Positions 1-8,677 of a stretch of DNA of 64,000 bases are shown piece by piece (the first letter of the stretch is position 1; the number at the start of each line of letters is the position of its first letter). The notes under the pieces are model-generated. The model saw nothing but the letters and a program-made list of their open reading frames with translations, had not been told where the DNA came from and did not search any database. The position numbers were made by a program, and so were the translations under genes. Source of the DNA: an archaeon (GTDB lineage: Archaea > Aenigmatarchaeota > Aenigmatarchaeia > GW2011-AR5); contig JANQNA010000003.1 in the NCBI GenBank assembly GCA_028279825.1, positions 94,518-158,517 on the forward strand. The letters are read 5' to 3'.

Positions 1-474
1 GAAGAGAACATAATCATTCCTGTAAAAGGTTCAAAGGAGTCTGCTTTACACAGACTAGCGAAGCGCCAGATAATGGCGGAGCTTCGCAGGTTTGACAGAT
101 CTGCAGAAGTGGAGATTACAGGCGATTCAAGTGCAACTGTCAGGGTAGAGAATGAAATGGTCGCAAGACTCATAGGAAAGGGTGGTGAAACAATAAAGGC
201 CCTGGAAGAGAAACTCGGTCTTAAGATAGACGTTTCTCCGAAAGTTGCCACTTTAGGTAAAGAGGTTGAATTCGACGACGAAGAAAAGGGAGCCTATATA
301 ACGTTCACTTTTGAACTACCACCGGGCAATATTGCCAATTTCTACGTAGAGGACGAATATCTGTTTTCGGCCACAATAGGCAAATCCAGCCAGGTACGCG
401 TTGCAAAGAACAGTACTGTAGGAAAAGACGTCTTGAGAGGACTTCTGCATCACAAACTCAAGGTTTTCGTTTAG
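1..474 (+). CDS. PIN/PilT-type ATPase, C-terminal part with KH domain (5' truncated)
   Basis: The reading frame is open from base 1 and enters the window already in frame, so only the last 157 residues are present. The visible part holds a KH RNA-binding domain with the signature LIGKGGETIKALEE, followed by a beta-rich tail. This arrangement is the usual C-terminus of archaeal PilT/PINc-type ATPases, which have a PIN domain, a RecA-like ATPase and a KH domain. The N-terminal domains lie upstream and cannot be seen. The last 17 bases overlap the end of the convergent membrane gene. Confidence 0.8.
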   Translation, partial: EENIIIPVKGSKESALHRLAKRQIMAELRRFDRSAEVEITGDSSATVRVENEMVARLIGKGGETIKALEEKLGLKIDVSPKVATLGKEVEFDDEEKGAYITFTFELPPGNIANFYVEDEYLFSATIGKSSQVRVAKNSTVGKDVLRGLLHHKLKVFV

Positions 475-715
475 ATTTTCTGGAAAGTAAATCGATCTCT
501 ATAAGTGTTATCAAAAAGATCGTCGCACTGATGATCATGAACGGGTATGATTGTATCATATAGGAATAAGCAAACAGGAATACCTGACCGACCAGATAAA
601 TCATGACGAATCTTATGTTGACCTTTTCGCCTGCTTTGTATGTTTCATAAGTTTCGTATATCCAGGCCGCTAAAAGGAAGAACGCGCCAATCAGGCCAAC
701 AATATCAACTAACAT
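458..715 (-). CDS. Small three-helix membrane protein, SemiSWEET/PQ-loop-like
   Basis: The 85-residue protein has three hydrophobic helices separated by short basic loops, and a KSKRKP tail. The size and the pattern of one short loop carrying a YETYKAGE-type segment resemble the small SemiSWEET or lipid-A N-terminal-like membrane proteins, but this is pattern recognition only. Its 3' end overlaps the convergent KH gene by 17 bp. Function is unassigned. Confidence 0.6.
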   Translation of the reverse strand: MLVDIVGLIGAFFLLAAWIYETYETYKAGEKVNIRFVMIYLVGQVFLFAYSYMIQSYPFMIISATIFLITLIEIDLLSRKSKRKP

Positions 716-768
716 AATTTTGTTTGTTTTGCCTTCCTTTTAATGGTTTCTGTGCGTTTTTTATTTAG

Positions 769-912
769 GCTCCTGTAGCTCAGTTTGGATAGAGCACTTG
801 CCTCCTACCGACACGGAGGTGAACAGAGAAATAAACCATTCGTGGTTTGTTTTGATGACGACTTGTGTTGGTTGATAGCAAGGGGTCGCGCGTTCGAATC
901 GCGTCAGGAGCG
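769..912 (+). tRNA. tRNA-Arg(CCU) with canonical-position intron
   Basis: The acceptor GCTCCTG pairs with CAGGAGC, and the T-arm loop is TTCGAAT. The anticodon loop CTCCTA gives anticodon CCU. About 69 nt (808-876) interrupt the gene after position 37, and exon 2 resumes with the matching anticodon-stem strand GCAAG. The discriminator is G and a T-run follows. The intron contains a TGATGA sequence reminiscent of box C, but no convincing box D, so I do not call a guide RNA. Confidence 0.93.
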
Positions 913-971
913 CTTTTTTCTGAATAAATCTTTATATTTCTCCAATCGAATGATAATTATAGAGTGGTTTG

Positions 972-2252
972 ATGAGAATACTGTTAGTTTCAGTTATGTT
1001 TCTGTTTATGCTAGGTACGGCATTTGCAGCGGGCGATATAACCATTAAGACTGAAGACGTGGCACCGACGTATCTGAACACAAAGACCCTTACAAACATG
1101 CTTAACGTGACATTGAACACAACATCCGGCCAGGGCAATATAACAGCTGTGAATGTCACATTGGTGGGAAATCTGGGCTTTGTTAATGTTTCTTCTGTGG
1201 CAATAGTTAACTCAACTGGTTCTGTCGTAGCTTCCAACAACACAAATCTTACAGAAACAACATATAGGATATTGATACCTGCAGGCTTCAACGCAACAAC
1301 AATCAGTGCAAACACGTCATTTGTGATTGCAATCAATGCCTCAAATTCAGCGGCCTTTGGTGACAACGTATCTGTAAGTATAGACAGTCTGGATTCTTTT
1401 GGAATAGATTCAGGAACACTGTCATTTGGTGTAACCGCTAATTCCACAGGATCATTGGTGCACGATCTTCATGCAAACGTCACAATATATCCCAACTTTG
1501 TGGATACAAATGTGATGAACCAGACACTGATATACAAGTTAACACCTACAGGAACATCCGGAATCAAAAACGTCACAATAATTATACCTTCAACATACAC
1601 ATTTGTCAACGTTTCAACAGTAACGATAGGTACAGCCAACGATTCAGGATTATGGTCTTATTCAACGGCATCTAATTATGTAAACCTTTCTGTAAACACA
1701 CCGACAACAAGCCCGATAATGATCTACTTCAATGTTAACACAAGCAGGACAAGAATCAACAGTACAAGATTCTCAGCCTTCATAGACGGCGGAAATCTTA
1801 CAAATGTAACAACTGATATCATAAGTCCTGGGGTCAATGTTACAACCCAGCAGCTTATGTTCGTAACACAGGTCAAGACGGCAAAAGCAGTCGCACTGGC
1901 AAACGGCACTGACTACTGGGAATTCAACTTCACATTCAACTTTACAGCTAACGTTACCGGGTTAATTCAATTCAAGATGTCAAACTGGACTGACGCTTCA
2001 AGCCCTCCAAATTCAATCCTGCTGAACACAACAAATATTTCATACGCTTCAATGAGAAACAACTCAAACTTTTCAAATACAGACGGTCAGGTTAATATCA
2101 CAGAAAATTACAGGAGACACTTTGGAAATAAACTTTCAGTGGGAGACACAGGTTTGACTACTTTGATCCTGAGAATGGTCGTACCTTCAGGCACAGCCAT
2201 GTCAAGGACATGGGCAGCCACTTACGGAGTATTGTTTAGGGCATACTATTGA
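972..2252 (+). CDS. Secreted, heavily N-glycosylated surface protein
   Basis: The 426-residue protein has a signal peptide ending near AFAA and is otherwise beta-rich and Thr/Asn-rich. It has dozens of N-x-S/T sequons, pointing to an N-glycosylated exported protein. I choose the ATG at 972 over the TTG one codon upstream because the signal peptide then starts normally. No enzyme motif is seen. It is followed without a gap by a membrane-anchored protein and a polytopic membrane protein, so the three probably form an operon of envelope components. Confidence 0.75.
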   Translation: MRILLVSVMFLFMLGTAFAAGDITIKTEDVAPTYLNTKTLTNMLNVTLNTTSGQGNITAVNVTLVGNLGFVNVSSVAIVNSTGSVVASNNTNLTETTYRILIPAGFNATTISANTSFVIAINASNSAAFGDNVSVSIDSLDSFGIDSGTLSFGVTANSTGSLVHDLHANVTIYPNFVDTNVMNQTLIYKLTPTGTSGIKNVTIIIPSTYTFVNVSTVTIGTANDSGLWSYSTASNYVNLSVNTPTTSPIMIYFNVNTSRTRINSTRFSAFIDGGNLTNVTTDIISPGVNVTTQQLMFVTQVKTAKAVALANGTDYWEFNFTFNFTANVTGLIQFKMSNWTDASSPPNSILLNTTNISYASMRNNSNFSNTDGQVNITENYRRHFGNKLSVGDTGLTTLILRMVVPSGTAMSRTWAATYGVLFRAYY

Positions 2253-2266
2253 TTATAGTGATTTTG

Positions 2267-3466
2267 ATGAAAGTCATACTTCCTCTTTTGCTACTACTGT
2301 TTGCTATTCCAATCTATGCAGAATCAACCGGAAACATAACACTTGATATGGGAAACGTAACGGTATCAACAGGAATAACAGGTTATACGGTCAATGTCTG
2401 TAATGCAACGTCAGACTGTCTTGGAATAACGTGCTTCCTGGACTATGATAATTTCTCCCTGCCGTCAAGCAAGGGATGGTGCAACTTTACAGCCTTGACA
2501 TATTGCCAGCACAATGGAAGCGCCTATTCAACGGGAAATTCAATCTGTACGTCCAATGAATCCTACAGGACCTGTACAAACGGTGTATGGTCCATTAACA
2601 CAGCCTGTCCCAGCGGCCAGACATGTAATGAACAGATTGACGTGATTGGCAGTTGTGAATCACCCGGTTCTTCCAGTTCAAGCAGCAGCGGCACAACAGT
2701 AACGTCATCAACCACAAGAACACCTGCAATTATTTTCACAACATTCCCGGCAGATTTCAATATTACACAGGGAACATCTGTCAGCAAAACAGTTTCTTAC
2801 AAAAACAGCGGGAACCAGACCCTTTACAATCTGACAATTACGATTCCCGGCATCGATTGGTATTCCGTCTCACCAACAATCGTGTCAAGGAGTTACCAGA
2901 GAAATACAGGATCTTTCACACTGGCATTTTCACCAACAGATACAACAGAAATAAAAACATACACCCTGACCGTGAATCTTGACACGCACAATGCTTCCAC
3001 GTCCGATGTATTAAAGGTGACAGTAAATCCTAGCGAGGAAACCGTCCAGGAAGAAATAATTCCTAATTTTGCGGAATATAGTTCACTGTTAGCTACAATG
3101 AAGTCAAACCTGACTTCTCTGGAAGCCCAGGGTTATGACGTTGAGGAAATAAAGGGAATATTGATAAACATAGAGAGAAAGATAAACGAGACGAACTCGT
3201 CCTTAGAAGCAAAGGATTACGTGACCGCAACACAGCTTCTTGCTGATGCGAAAGGTCTGATTGATGCAGCATCGGAGAAAATGAGGCTTTTAACAAAAGA
3301 ACCGTTTGAAATAAAATTCGATGCAATAACCCTTGCAATAATTGGGATAATTGTGGCAGTTGTCGTATTTGTTGTATACACGCTGCTGCCTGCCCATAAA
3401 AAAGAAAGAATAAACTTCAGACCCACGAAATCCCCCAAGATTCTCGAGAAACTGAAGAAAAAATGA
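2267..3466 (+). CDS. Membrane-anchored surface protein with Cys-rich and Ig-like segments
   Basis: The protein has, in order: an N-terminal signal peptide ending around IYA, a cysteine-rich segment with about ten Cys, a serine-rich linker, an Ig-like or CARDB-like beta domain, a helical coiled-coil stretch, one transmembrane helix about 40 residues from the end, and a short basic cytosolic tail. The ATG at 2267 places the signal peptide correctly, and upstream TTG codons are ignored. It starts 14 bp after the previous stop and overlaps the next gene by ATGA, so translation is coupled. Confidence 0.7.
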   Translation: MKVILPLLLLLFAIPIYAESTGNITLDMGNVTVSTGITGYTVNVCNATSDCLGITCFLDYDNFSLPSSKGWCNFTALTYCQHNGSAYSTGNSICTSNESYRTCTNGVWSINTACPSGQTCNEQIDVIGSCESPGSSSSSSSGTTVTSSTTRTPAIIFTTFPADFNITQGTSVSKTVSYKNSGNQTLYNLTITIPGIDWYSVSPTIVSRSYQRNTGSFTLAFSPTDTTEIKTYTLTVNLDTHNASTSDVLKVTVNPSEETVQEEIIPNFAEYSSLLATMKSNLTSLEAQGYDVEEIKGILINIERKINETNSSLEAKDYVTATQLLADAKGLIDAASEKMRLLTKEPFEIKFDAITLAIIGIIVAVVVFVVYTLLPAHKKERINFRPTKSPKILEKLKKK

Positions 3467-4272
3467 TATATATGGAAAAACTGAACATGAAAGAGATGAC
3501 AGTAACAATAAGCTCTTTAGCCGTTTTTATTACATCTTTCCTGATTCTGAAGATCAGCGAATTTTCCGTTCTGTCCCTGGTAAATCTGCAAAATTACTTT
3601 ATTCAGTCAATGATAATCAACACAGCGGGCATGGGAACTCTTGAGGCACTTCGTTTCACTATCCAGCCGTTTCTGTTAGTGCTTCTGTCAATGATTCTTT
3701 TTGTAGCAGGATTGTCTATAATAGCAGCTCATGGTTTCAGGAAAGACTTTTCCGGCTGGATTATTGGTTTAGTAAGTGCAATTATTGTTATTGTTCTCTT
3801 CCAGTCAATAGCAGGCGGTTTTTTTGCATTGGCAGTTTTCCTGGCAATCGTTATGACCCCAAAAATTTCCGCTGTTTACGGGAAAGAGCTTAAACGTTGG
3901 GTATTTCTCCGCGTAGGTACAACAACAATCGGTAGAATACTGAAGATAGCAAACATAGTTATAGCCGTTGGTATACTTCTGTCCGTCTTATCAGCCCAGG
4001 CTTTCTACGAAAATTCTTTCAGGACAGAACTAACCGATTCAATGAAAACAATAGCGCTTTCTATACCTGGAGCAGAGCTGCTGCCAGAAGATTTGCTTAT
4101 GGAGCAGATAGAATCCGTTGTGGATGACTCGCCTTTGTTCTCTGCATACAGCCGCTGGTTGCCTGTTTCAACTGCAGCAGGCGCGTGGATAATACTGGAA
4201 TTTCTGAGAAGTCTTTTGCTGGCAAACATCGGCGGATTATTTACTTACGTTTTTCTAAAGGCGCGCGATTGA
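3463..4272 (+). CDS. Polytopic membrane protein of unknown function
   Basis: The 269-residue protein has about six predicted transmembrane helices, a short basic cytosolic loop (residues around 130-150), and a long loop near residues 185-235. No known motif is recognised. The start overlaps the stop of the preceding surface-protein gene by ATGA. A second ATG at 3472 is also possible. Its position makes a role in handling the two upstream surface proteins plausible, but nothing in the sequence proves it. Confidence 0.65.
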   Translation: MIYMEKLNMKEMTVTISSLAVFITSFLILKISEFSVLSLVNLQNYFIQSMIINTAGMGTLEALRFTIQPFLLVLLSMILFVAGLSIIAAHGFRKDFSGWIIGLVSAIIVIVLFQSIAGGFFALAVFLAIVMTPKISAVYGKELKRWVFLRVGTTTIGRILKIANIVIAVGILLSVLSAQAFYENSFRTELTDSMKTIALSIPGAELLPEDLLMEQIESVVDDSPLFSAYSRWLPVSTAAGAWIILEFLRSLLLANIGGLFTYVFLKARD

Positions 4273-4305
4273 CGGATATTTAAAGACTGTTAAATAAGGA
4301 AATTT

Positions 4306-4653
4306 ATGAAAATTACCTGTGAGATAATCGTACATGAAATTCTACCTACACTTAGAGCGGCAATTGCAAAAGAACTTATAACAACTCACAGCCTTAACCA
4401 GGGTGAAGTTGCCAGGCTTCTTGACGTGAGCCAGCCTGCCGTGTCTCAATACTTGAGACAGATACGCGGTAAGGGCGGGATAATACACGATAGTGCAGTA
4501 AACGAGGCGATAAAAGAACTTTCCGGCAAATTAAACTCTAACCAGATAAACGCTGAAGATCTGGGCACAAGGATGTGCGTTATTTCAAAGATGATGCTTG
4601 ATAAAGGACTGATACATGCAGAAAATCCTGACCAGTGCAACATGTGCAAATGA
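4306..4653 (+). CDS. HTH transcriptional regulator with conserved-looking cysteines (COG2522-like)
   Basis: The 115-residue protein has a helix-turn-helix at residues 25-52 with the recognition-helix sequence LLDVSQPAVSQYLRQ. The architecture matches the archaeal COG2522 regulators. Cysteines occur near the N-terminus, in MCVIS, and in the terminal QCNMCK, which would suit a metal or Fe-S site. That is inference. A TATA-like element lies just upstream, so it has its own promoter. Confidence 0.75.
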   Translation: MKITCEIIVHEILPTLRAAIAKELITTHSLNQGEVARLLDVSQPAVSQYLRQIRGKGGIIHDSAVNEAIKELSGKLNSNQINAEDLGTRMCVISKMMLDKGLIHAENPDQCNMCK

Positions 4654-4655
4654 GA

Positions 4656-5252
4656 CTAAATCTTAATTAACTCTAGTTTTCCAAAAGGAGATTTCTTTAA
4701 AGAAACTAAATCATGTTCCTGGAGTATTTTGCCCCATTCTTCCACCTGAATTTCATGCACGCCAAGTTTACGGGCAGCCGCATCCGTTCTTATTCTTCCC
4801 GCGTCACTCACAACATCAAACAACTTGTCTATGGATTTTCCGTTGCTGACTTTCTGGCCTGTAAGTATGTGTTCTTTTAGCTCTTTGGCAGGATTCTTTC
4901 TCTTTTTCACAGGTTTTGGTTCTTTTATCTCCAGAAACCCTTCCTTGGCAACCAGTCCTATAAAGTCAACATTCTCTTTTATCTTATCTTTTGCGGGTGT
5001 CACAAGTTTGTTGCTAACCTCAGAAGCCAGATCAGGTACTGGAACCCTCTTTAACATTTTCTTATGACGCTGAACCAGGAAGTCCTTCTCACTTCTGAGT
5101 TTTCTGTTATCAGTCTGGAGGTGCAAAATTATTTCATTCAAAGTACCTATAGAATCGTTCATCCTATTCAGGTTTGTTTCCATTTTCTTCTCAAGATCGC
5201 TTATTTTCTTCTCCAGTTTTACGATCTTCTCATCCTTTGATTCAAAAATCAT
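4656..5252 (-). CDS. Coiled-coil plus winged-helix protein
   Basis: The first 70 residues are a charged heptad-type coiled coil. A basic proline/lysine linker follows, and the C-terminal 60 residues look like a winged helix (DAAARKLGVHEIQVEEWGKIL). The protein could be a DNA-associated scaffold or regulator, but no family is confidently assigned. It is convergent with the COG2522-like gene, with 2 bp between them. Confidence 0.6.
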   Translation of the reverse strand: MIFESKDEKIVKLEKKISDLEKKMETNLNRMNDSIGTLNEIILHLQTDNRKLRSEKDFLVQRHKKMLKRVPVPDLASEVSNKLVTPAKDKIKENVDFIGLVAKEGFLEIKEPKPVKKRKNPAKELKEHILTGQKVSNGKSIDKLFDVVSDAGRIRTDAAARKLGVHEIQVEEWGKILQEHDLVSLKKSPFGKLELIKI

Positions 5253-5325
5253 TACTATAAGGATAATGGAAGTCTATAAAAAACAACCTCTCAGGTTTAT
5301 ATTTTACCGGATTCCATAGATATAT

Positions 5326-6069
5326 ATGGATTTTGTCCAACAAGTCAGATCTTTGAAGATCCAGAGCGCAAATACGATTGCAGTAAGGTCTCTTAAACAC
5401 CTGAAAGGTTTCAAAGGTAGGAAATTCGACAAAGAAGTTAGGAGACTTCTGAAAGCAAGACCCACGGCCGTTGTGCTTTACAATGCAATACAAAGAGCAA
5501 AGAAAATAGGGATAGACGAGACGCTAAAGGAACTGAAAGAATCGAAAACGGGAGCAATAAAACAGTCAAAAAATATCTTCCGCAAAAGATCAGTGGTATT
5601 GACGCATTGTCACTCAAGTCTTGTAGTCGGTTCAATTATTCACAACAAGAAAAAAGTAAAGAAGGTAATAGTCACGGAAACAAGACCAAAGTTTCAGGGC
5701 CTGAAAACAGCCAAAGAACTTTTAGCAGCCAAGATACCCGTTACGTACATCGTGGACAGTGCAGTCAGCAATTTCATGAAAGAGTCTGACATTGTTCTAC
5801 TGGGTGCGGATGCATTGAGAAAGGAAGGCCTTGTGAACAAAGTAGGCTCAAACCCTATTGCACTGGTAGCCAAAGAAAAAAGAAAACCTGTTTACGTGAT
5901 TGCAACCAGTTTTACTATTGACAGAAGAAAAAAACTCATCATGGAAGAGCGGCCGGATTCAGAAGTTGTTAATCTCAAAGGCGCAGACATACGCAACCCA
6001 GCCTTTGACGTAACACCATGGAAATACATCAAAGCAGTTATAACCGAAAAGGGTGTGAAGAAAAAATGA
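5326..6069 (+). CDS. Ribose-1,5-bisphosphate isomerase (eIF2B-alpha-like family)
   Basis: This enzyme converts ribose 1,5-bisphosphate to ribulose 1,5-bisphosphate in the archaeal AMP pathway. The eIF2B-type core is clear. LTHCHSS carries Cys95, in the position of the catalytic cysteine of R15P isomerase; ETRP..QG follows; and LLGADAL carries Asp162. At 247 residues it is shorter than typical 300+ residue archaeal isomerases, mainly at the N-terminus. The assignment leans on the translationally coupled AMP phosphorylase immediately downstream. A general eIF2B-related protein is the alternative. Confidence 0.82.
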   Translation: MDFVQQVRSLKIQSANTIAVRSLKHLKGFKGRKFDKEVRRLLKARPTAVVLYNAIQRAKKIGIDETLKELKESKTGAIKQSKNIFRKRSVVLTHCHSSLVVGSIIHNKKKVKKVIVTETRPKFQGLKTAKELLAAKIPVTYIVDSAVSNFMKESDIVLLGADALRKEGLVNKVGSNPIALVAKEKRKPVYVIATSFTIDRRKKLIMEERPDSEVVNLKGADIRNPAFDVTPWKYIKAVITEKGVKKK

Positions 6070-7526
6070 AGATGAAGATTAAGAAGTTAGGTCTTGATGC
6101 AGGAGGAAAAACAATCTGTATACTTAATGAGAAAGATGCCAAAGACATGGGACTGCATCCCCTGGAGCGAGTAGTAGTCACCAAAGGCAAAAAGAAGGTA
6201 ACACTTCTCGTAGATACGGCAGAAAGTTTTGTTAAGAGAGGGACCATTGTTGTTTACAAGGAAGCCACAAGATTGATAAATTTCAGGAACGGAGACGTCG
6301 TAAGAGTAGAACCGAGAAAAACTTTGATAAGCAAAAAATCCATAGACAAGAAAATAAGAGGGGAACAGCTTGACTACAAGGATTTCCGTGCAATAGTCGA
6401 CGACGTAATAGACAGAGATCTGAATGATCTGGAACTGGCTTCTTTCATCACGGCTTTACATATTCATGGACTTACCGTAAGAGAAAGCATAAACATGTCC
6501 AGAGCCATGATCGACACTGGCAATAAGTTAAAGTTTTCAGGAACCGTTGTAGATAAACATTCTATAGGAGGCGTACCTGGTGATAAGACTTCAATGATGG
6601 TTGTTCCTATAGTTGCTGCAGCAGGCTTAACAATACCAAAAACGTCTTCACGTTCCATTACCTCACCGGCCGGAACAGCCGACAGGGTTGAGGCCATCGC
6701 GCCCGTCACACTTTCAAGCAGAGAAATAAAGAAAGTAGTGAAGAAGACAAAGGGATGTCTTGTCTGGGGAGGATCAGTTGATCTCGCTCCTGCAGATGAT
6801 TTGTTCATTCGTATTGAACACCCATTAAATCTTGATCCCTTGCTGCTGCCTTCTGTGATGAGCAAGAAAAAATCCGTTGGATGCAAATATTTGGTGATAG
6901 ACATACCAACCGGACGCGGAGCAAAAATGAAAACAAGAAGGGAAGCAAACAAGCTTGCAAAGAATTTCAAAGCACTTGGCAGGGAATTGGGCATCAAGGT
7001 TCAGTGTGCAGTAACACCGGGTCATCAGCCAATCGGCCGTGCAATGGGTCCGGCTCTTGAAGCAAGAGAACTGCTCACTTGCATGCGTAACATGGAAGAA
7101 AAAGATCTTATTGACAAGGCAACAACGATTGCCGGAATGCTGTTCAAAATGACAGGCAAAGGCGACAAAAAAACGGCTTTTGAGATTATCAAAAGCGGCA
7201 AAGCTGAGAAAAAATTCCGTGAGATAGTCAAGGCACAGGGCGGTTCTGACCCAAAACCAGGCAGGATAAAAGTTGGCAAGTTCATTTACTGTATTCGCGC
7301 AAAGCGCGCCGGAAAGGTAAAGGGTATACATAACAGGGATCTTGTTGAGATATGCATGGCAGCCGGCACGCCCAACGATAAAGGCGCTGGTATACTTCTG
7401 AATAAGAAGATAGGCGAAAGGGTCAAAAAAGGTGAGACGTTGTTCACTATTTTTGCCGAGAAGAAGCATAAATTAAACTCGGGAATAAAGATAGCCAAAT
7501 CAAAACATATTTTCGTGGTACTATGA
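6066..7526 (+). CDS. deoA: AMP phosphorylase
   Basis: This enzyme phosphorolyses AMP (and other NMPs) to ribose 1,5-bisphosphate plus base, feeding the isomerase encoded just upstream. The 487-residue length and the N-terminal extra domain are typical of archaeal AMP phosphorylase rather than bacterial thymidine phosphorylase. The phosphate-binding signature KHSIGGVPGDKTS starts near residue 164, and SRSITSPAGTADRVE follows. I take the ATG at 6066, which overlaps the isomerase stop by ATGA. No RuBisCO gene is in the window, so the fate of the product is open. Confidence 0.92.
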   Translation: MKMKIKKLGLDAGGKTICILNEKDAKDMGLHPLERVVVTKGKKKVTLLVDTAESFVKRGTIVVYKEATRLINFRNGDVVRVEPRKTLISKKSIDKKIRGEQLDYKDFRAIVDDVIDRDLNDLELASFITALHIHGLTVRESINMSRAMIDTGNKLKFSGTVVDKHSIGGVPGDKTSMMVVPIVAAAGLTIPKTSSRSITSPAGTADRVEAIAPVTLSSREIKKVVKKTKGCLVWGGSVDLAPADDLFIRIEHPLNLDPLLLPSVMSKKKSVGCKYLVIDIPTGRGAKMKTRREANKLAKNFKALGRELGIKVQCAVTPGHQPIGRAMGPALEARELLTCMRNMEEKDLIDKATTIAGMLFKMTGKGDKKTAFEIIKSGKAEKKFREIVKAQGGSDPKPGRIKVGKFIYCIRAKRAGKVKGIHNRDLVEICMAAGTPNDKGAGILLNKKIGERVKKGETLFTIFAEKKHKLNSGIKIAKSKHIFVVL

Positions 7527-8677
7527 GAAAAGTTTTGCTTGTAATTATAGACGGTGGTGCTGATAAGGGCAGAAGTGCTTATGCAAAAGCAGACACGCCA
7601 AACTTGGGTGTTTTAGCGGCAAACAGTGATTGTGGTATATGGACAGGGCCGCATGCAAAAGGTTTCAATAAAAGAAGTTTATCGAGCCTGGGGACAATGG
7701 AAATTTTAGGTTATTCTGAGAAGGACGAGCCTGGTAGGGGTTATTTGGAGGCTGTGGGTATAAACCTCAAACCAAAGAAAACCGATGTATGTTTGCGTGC
7801 TAATTTTGCAACCGTCAGTAAAAAATGGAAGTTCAAAGACAGGAGAGCGGGCCGTGATGAGAAAGGATTGAATCAGTTAACAAAAATGCTTAACCAAAAG
7901 ATCAGAACAATAGAAGGCGTGAAGATAAAATTCCATCGAATGATTGGACACAGGCTTGTTGTTGTTTTGTCAGGAAAAGGTATATCCAAACATGTTACAG
8001 ACAGTGATATCGGTGATCATGTCTCAAAGATAAGCCCAAAAAATCCAAAAGGCAGGAAAACCGCCAGGATACTCAATGAATTAACAAAAAGAACAAACGA
8101 ACTGCTGTCTAAGCATCCCGTAAACAAGAAAAGGAAGTTCCCTGCAAATATTGTGGTGCTGCGCGCCGCAGGATCTAAACAAAAAGTTACCAGTTTCCAG
8201 AAAAAATACAGGATGAAAGGGGCGGTAATAAGCGGGGTGAATATTCTTCTGGGCATATCCAGGTATGTTGGCATAGATATTCTACCATCACCACCAACAC
8301 AATTGGAAACAGACCTGCCTTTTAGGGTGAAAAAGGCTGTAAACGCTCTAGAACGCTATGATTTTGTTATTCTTCACATAAACGGCGCGGATACCAATGC
8401 ACATAACAAGAATTTTCCGGGAAAGGTCAAATTTTTGGAAAAGGTGGATCGTGAAGTCTTCTCCCAGATTGTCAAGTTAAGTCACATAAATATAGCCGTT
8501 ATTAGCGACCATGAAACAGACTCCCGTACGGGGGAGCATTCCTTCGGACCGGTTCCCTTTCTGATTTATGACTGTGATGATGAAAGCGGTGAATTCAACC
8601 ACAAATTTGATGAATTCCACTGCAAAAAAGGATTCATTGCAGATAATCCCATGAAGAAGATAATGAGCGTGATTTAA
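7523..8677 (+). CDS. apgM: 2,3-bisphosphoglycerate-independent phosphoglycerate mutase, archaeal type
   Basis: The enzyme interconverts 3- and 2-phosphoglycerate in glycolysis/gluconeogenesis. It belongs to the alkaline-phosphatase superfamily: the metal-site motif IIDGGAD is near the N-terminus, and HINGADTNAHN and VISDHETDS occur near the C-terminus. The 384-residue length fits the archaeal type. The start overlaps the AMP phosphorylase stop by ATGA, so the two are co-translated. In the AMP pathway 3-phosphoglycerate would be the entry point, which fits this order. Confidence 0.9.
   Translation: MRKVLLVIIDGGADKGRSAYAKADTPNLGVLAANSDCGIWTGPHAKGFNKRSLSSLGTMEILGYSEKDEPGRGYLEAVGINLKPKKTDVCLRANFATVSKKWKFKDRRAGRDEKGLNQLTKMLNQKIRTIEGVKIKFHRMIGHRLVVVLSGKGISKHVTDSDIGDHVSKISPKNPKGRKTARILNELTKRTNELLSKHPVNKKRKFPANIVVLRAAGSKQKVTSFQKKYRMKGAVISGVNILLGISRYVGIDILPSPPTQLETDLPFRVKKAVNALERYDFVILHINGADTNAHNKNFPGKVKFLEKVDREVFSQIVKLSHINIAVISDHETDSRTGEHSFGPVPFLIYDCDDESGEFNHKFDEFHCKKGFIADNPMKKIMSVI

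Noticed and set aside
808-876. Box C/D guide RNA in the tRNA-Arg intron
   Set aside because: A TGATGA is present but no matching box D near the other end; one six-base motif is not enough.
785-1048. 87-codon frame across tRNA-Arg(CCU)
   Set aside because: It runs through the tRNA and its intron and has no protein-like character; the tRNA fold is far stronger.
6464-6997. Antisense frames across AMP phosphorylase
   Set aside because: They are mirrors of a strongly conserved gene, without initiation signals or protein-like sequence.
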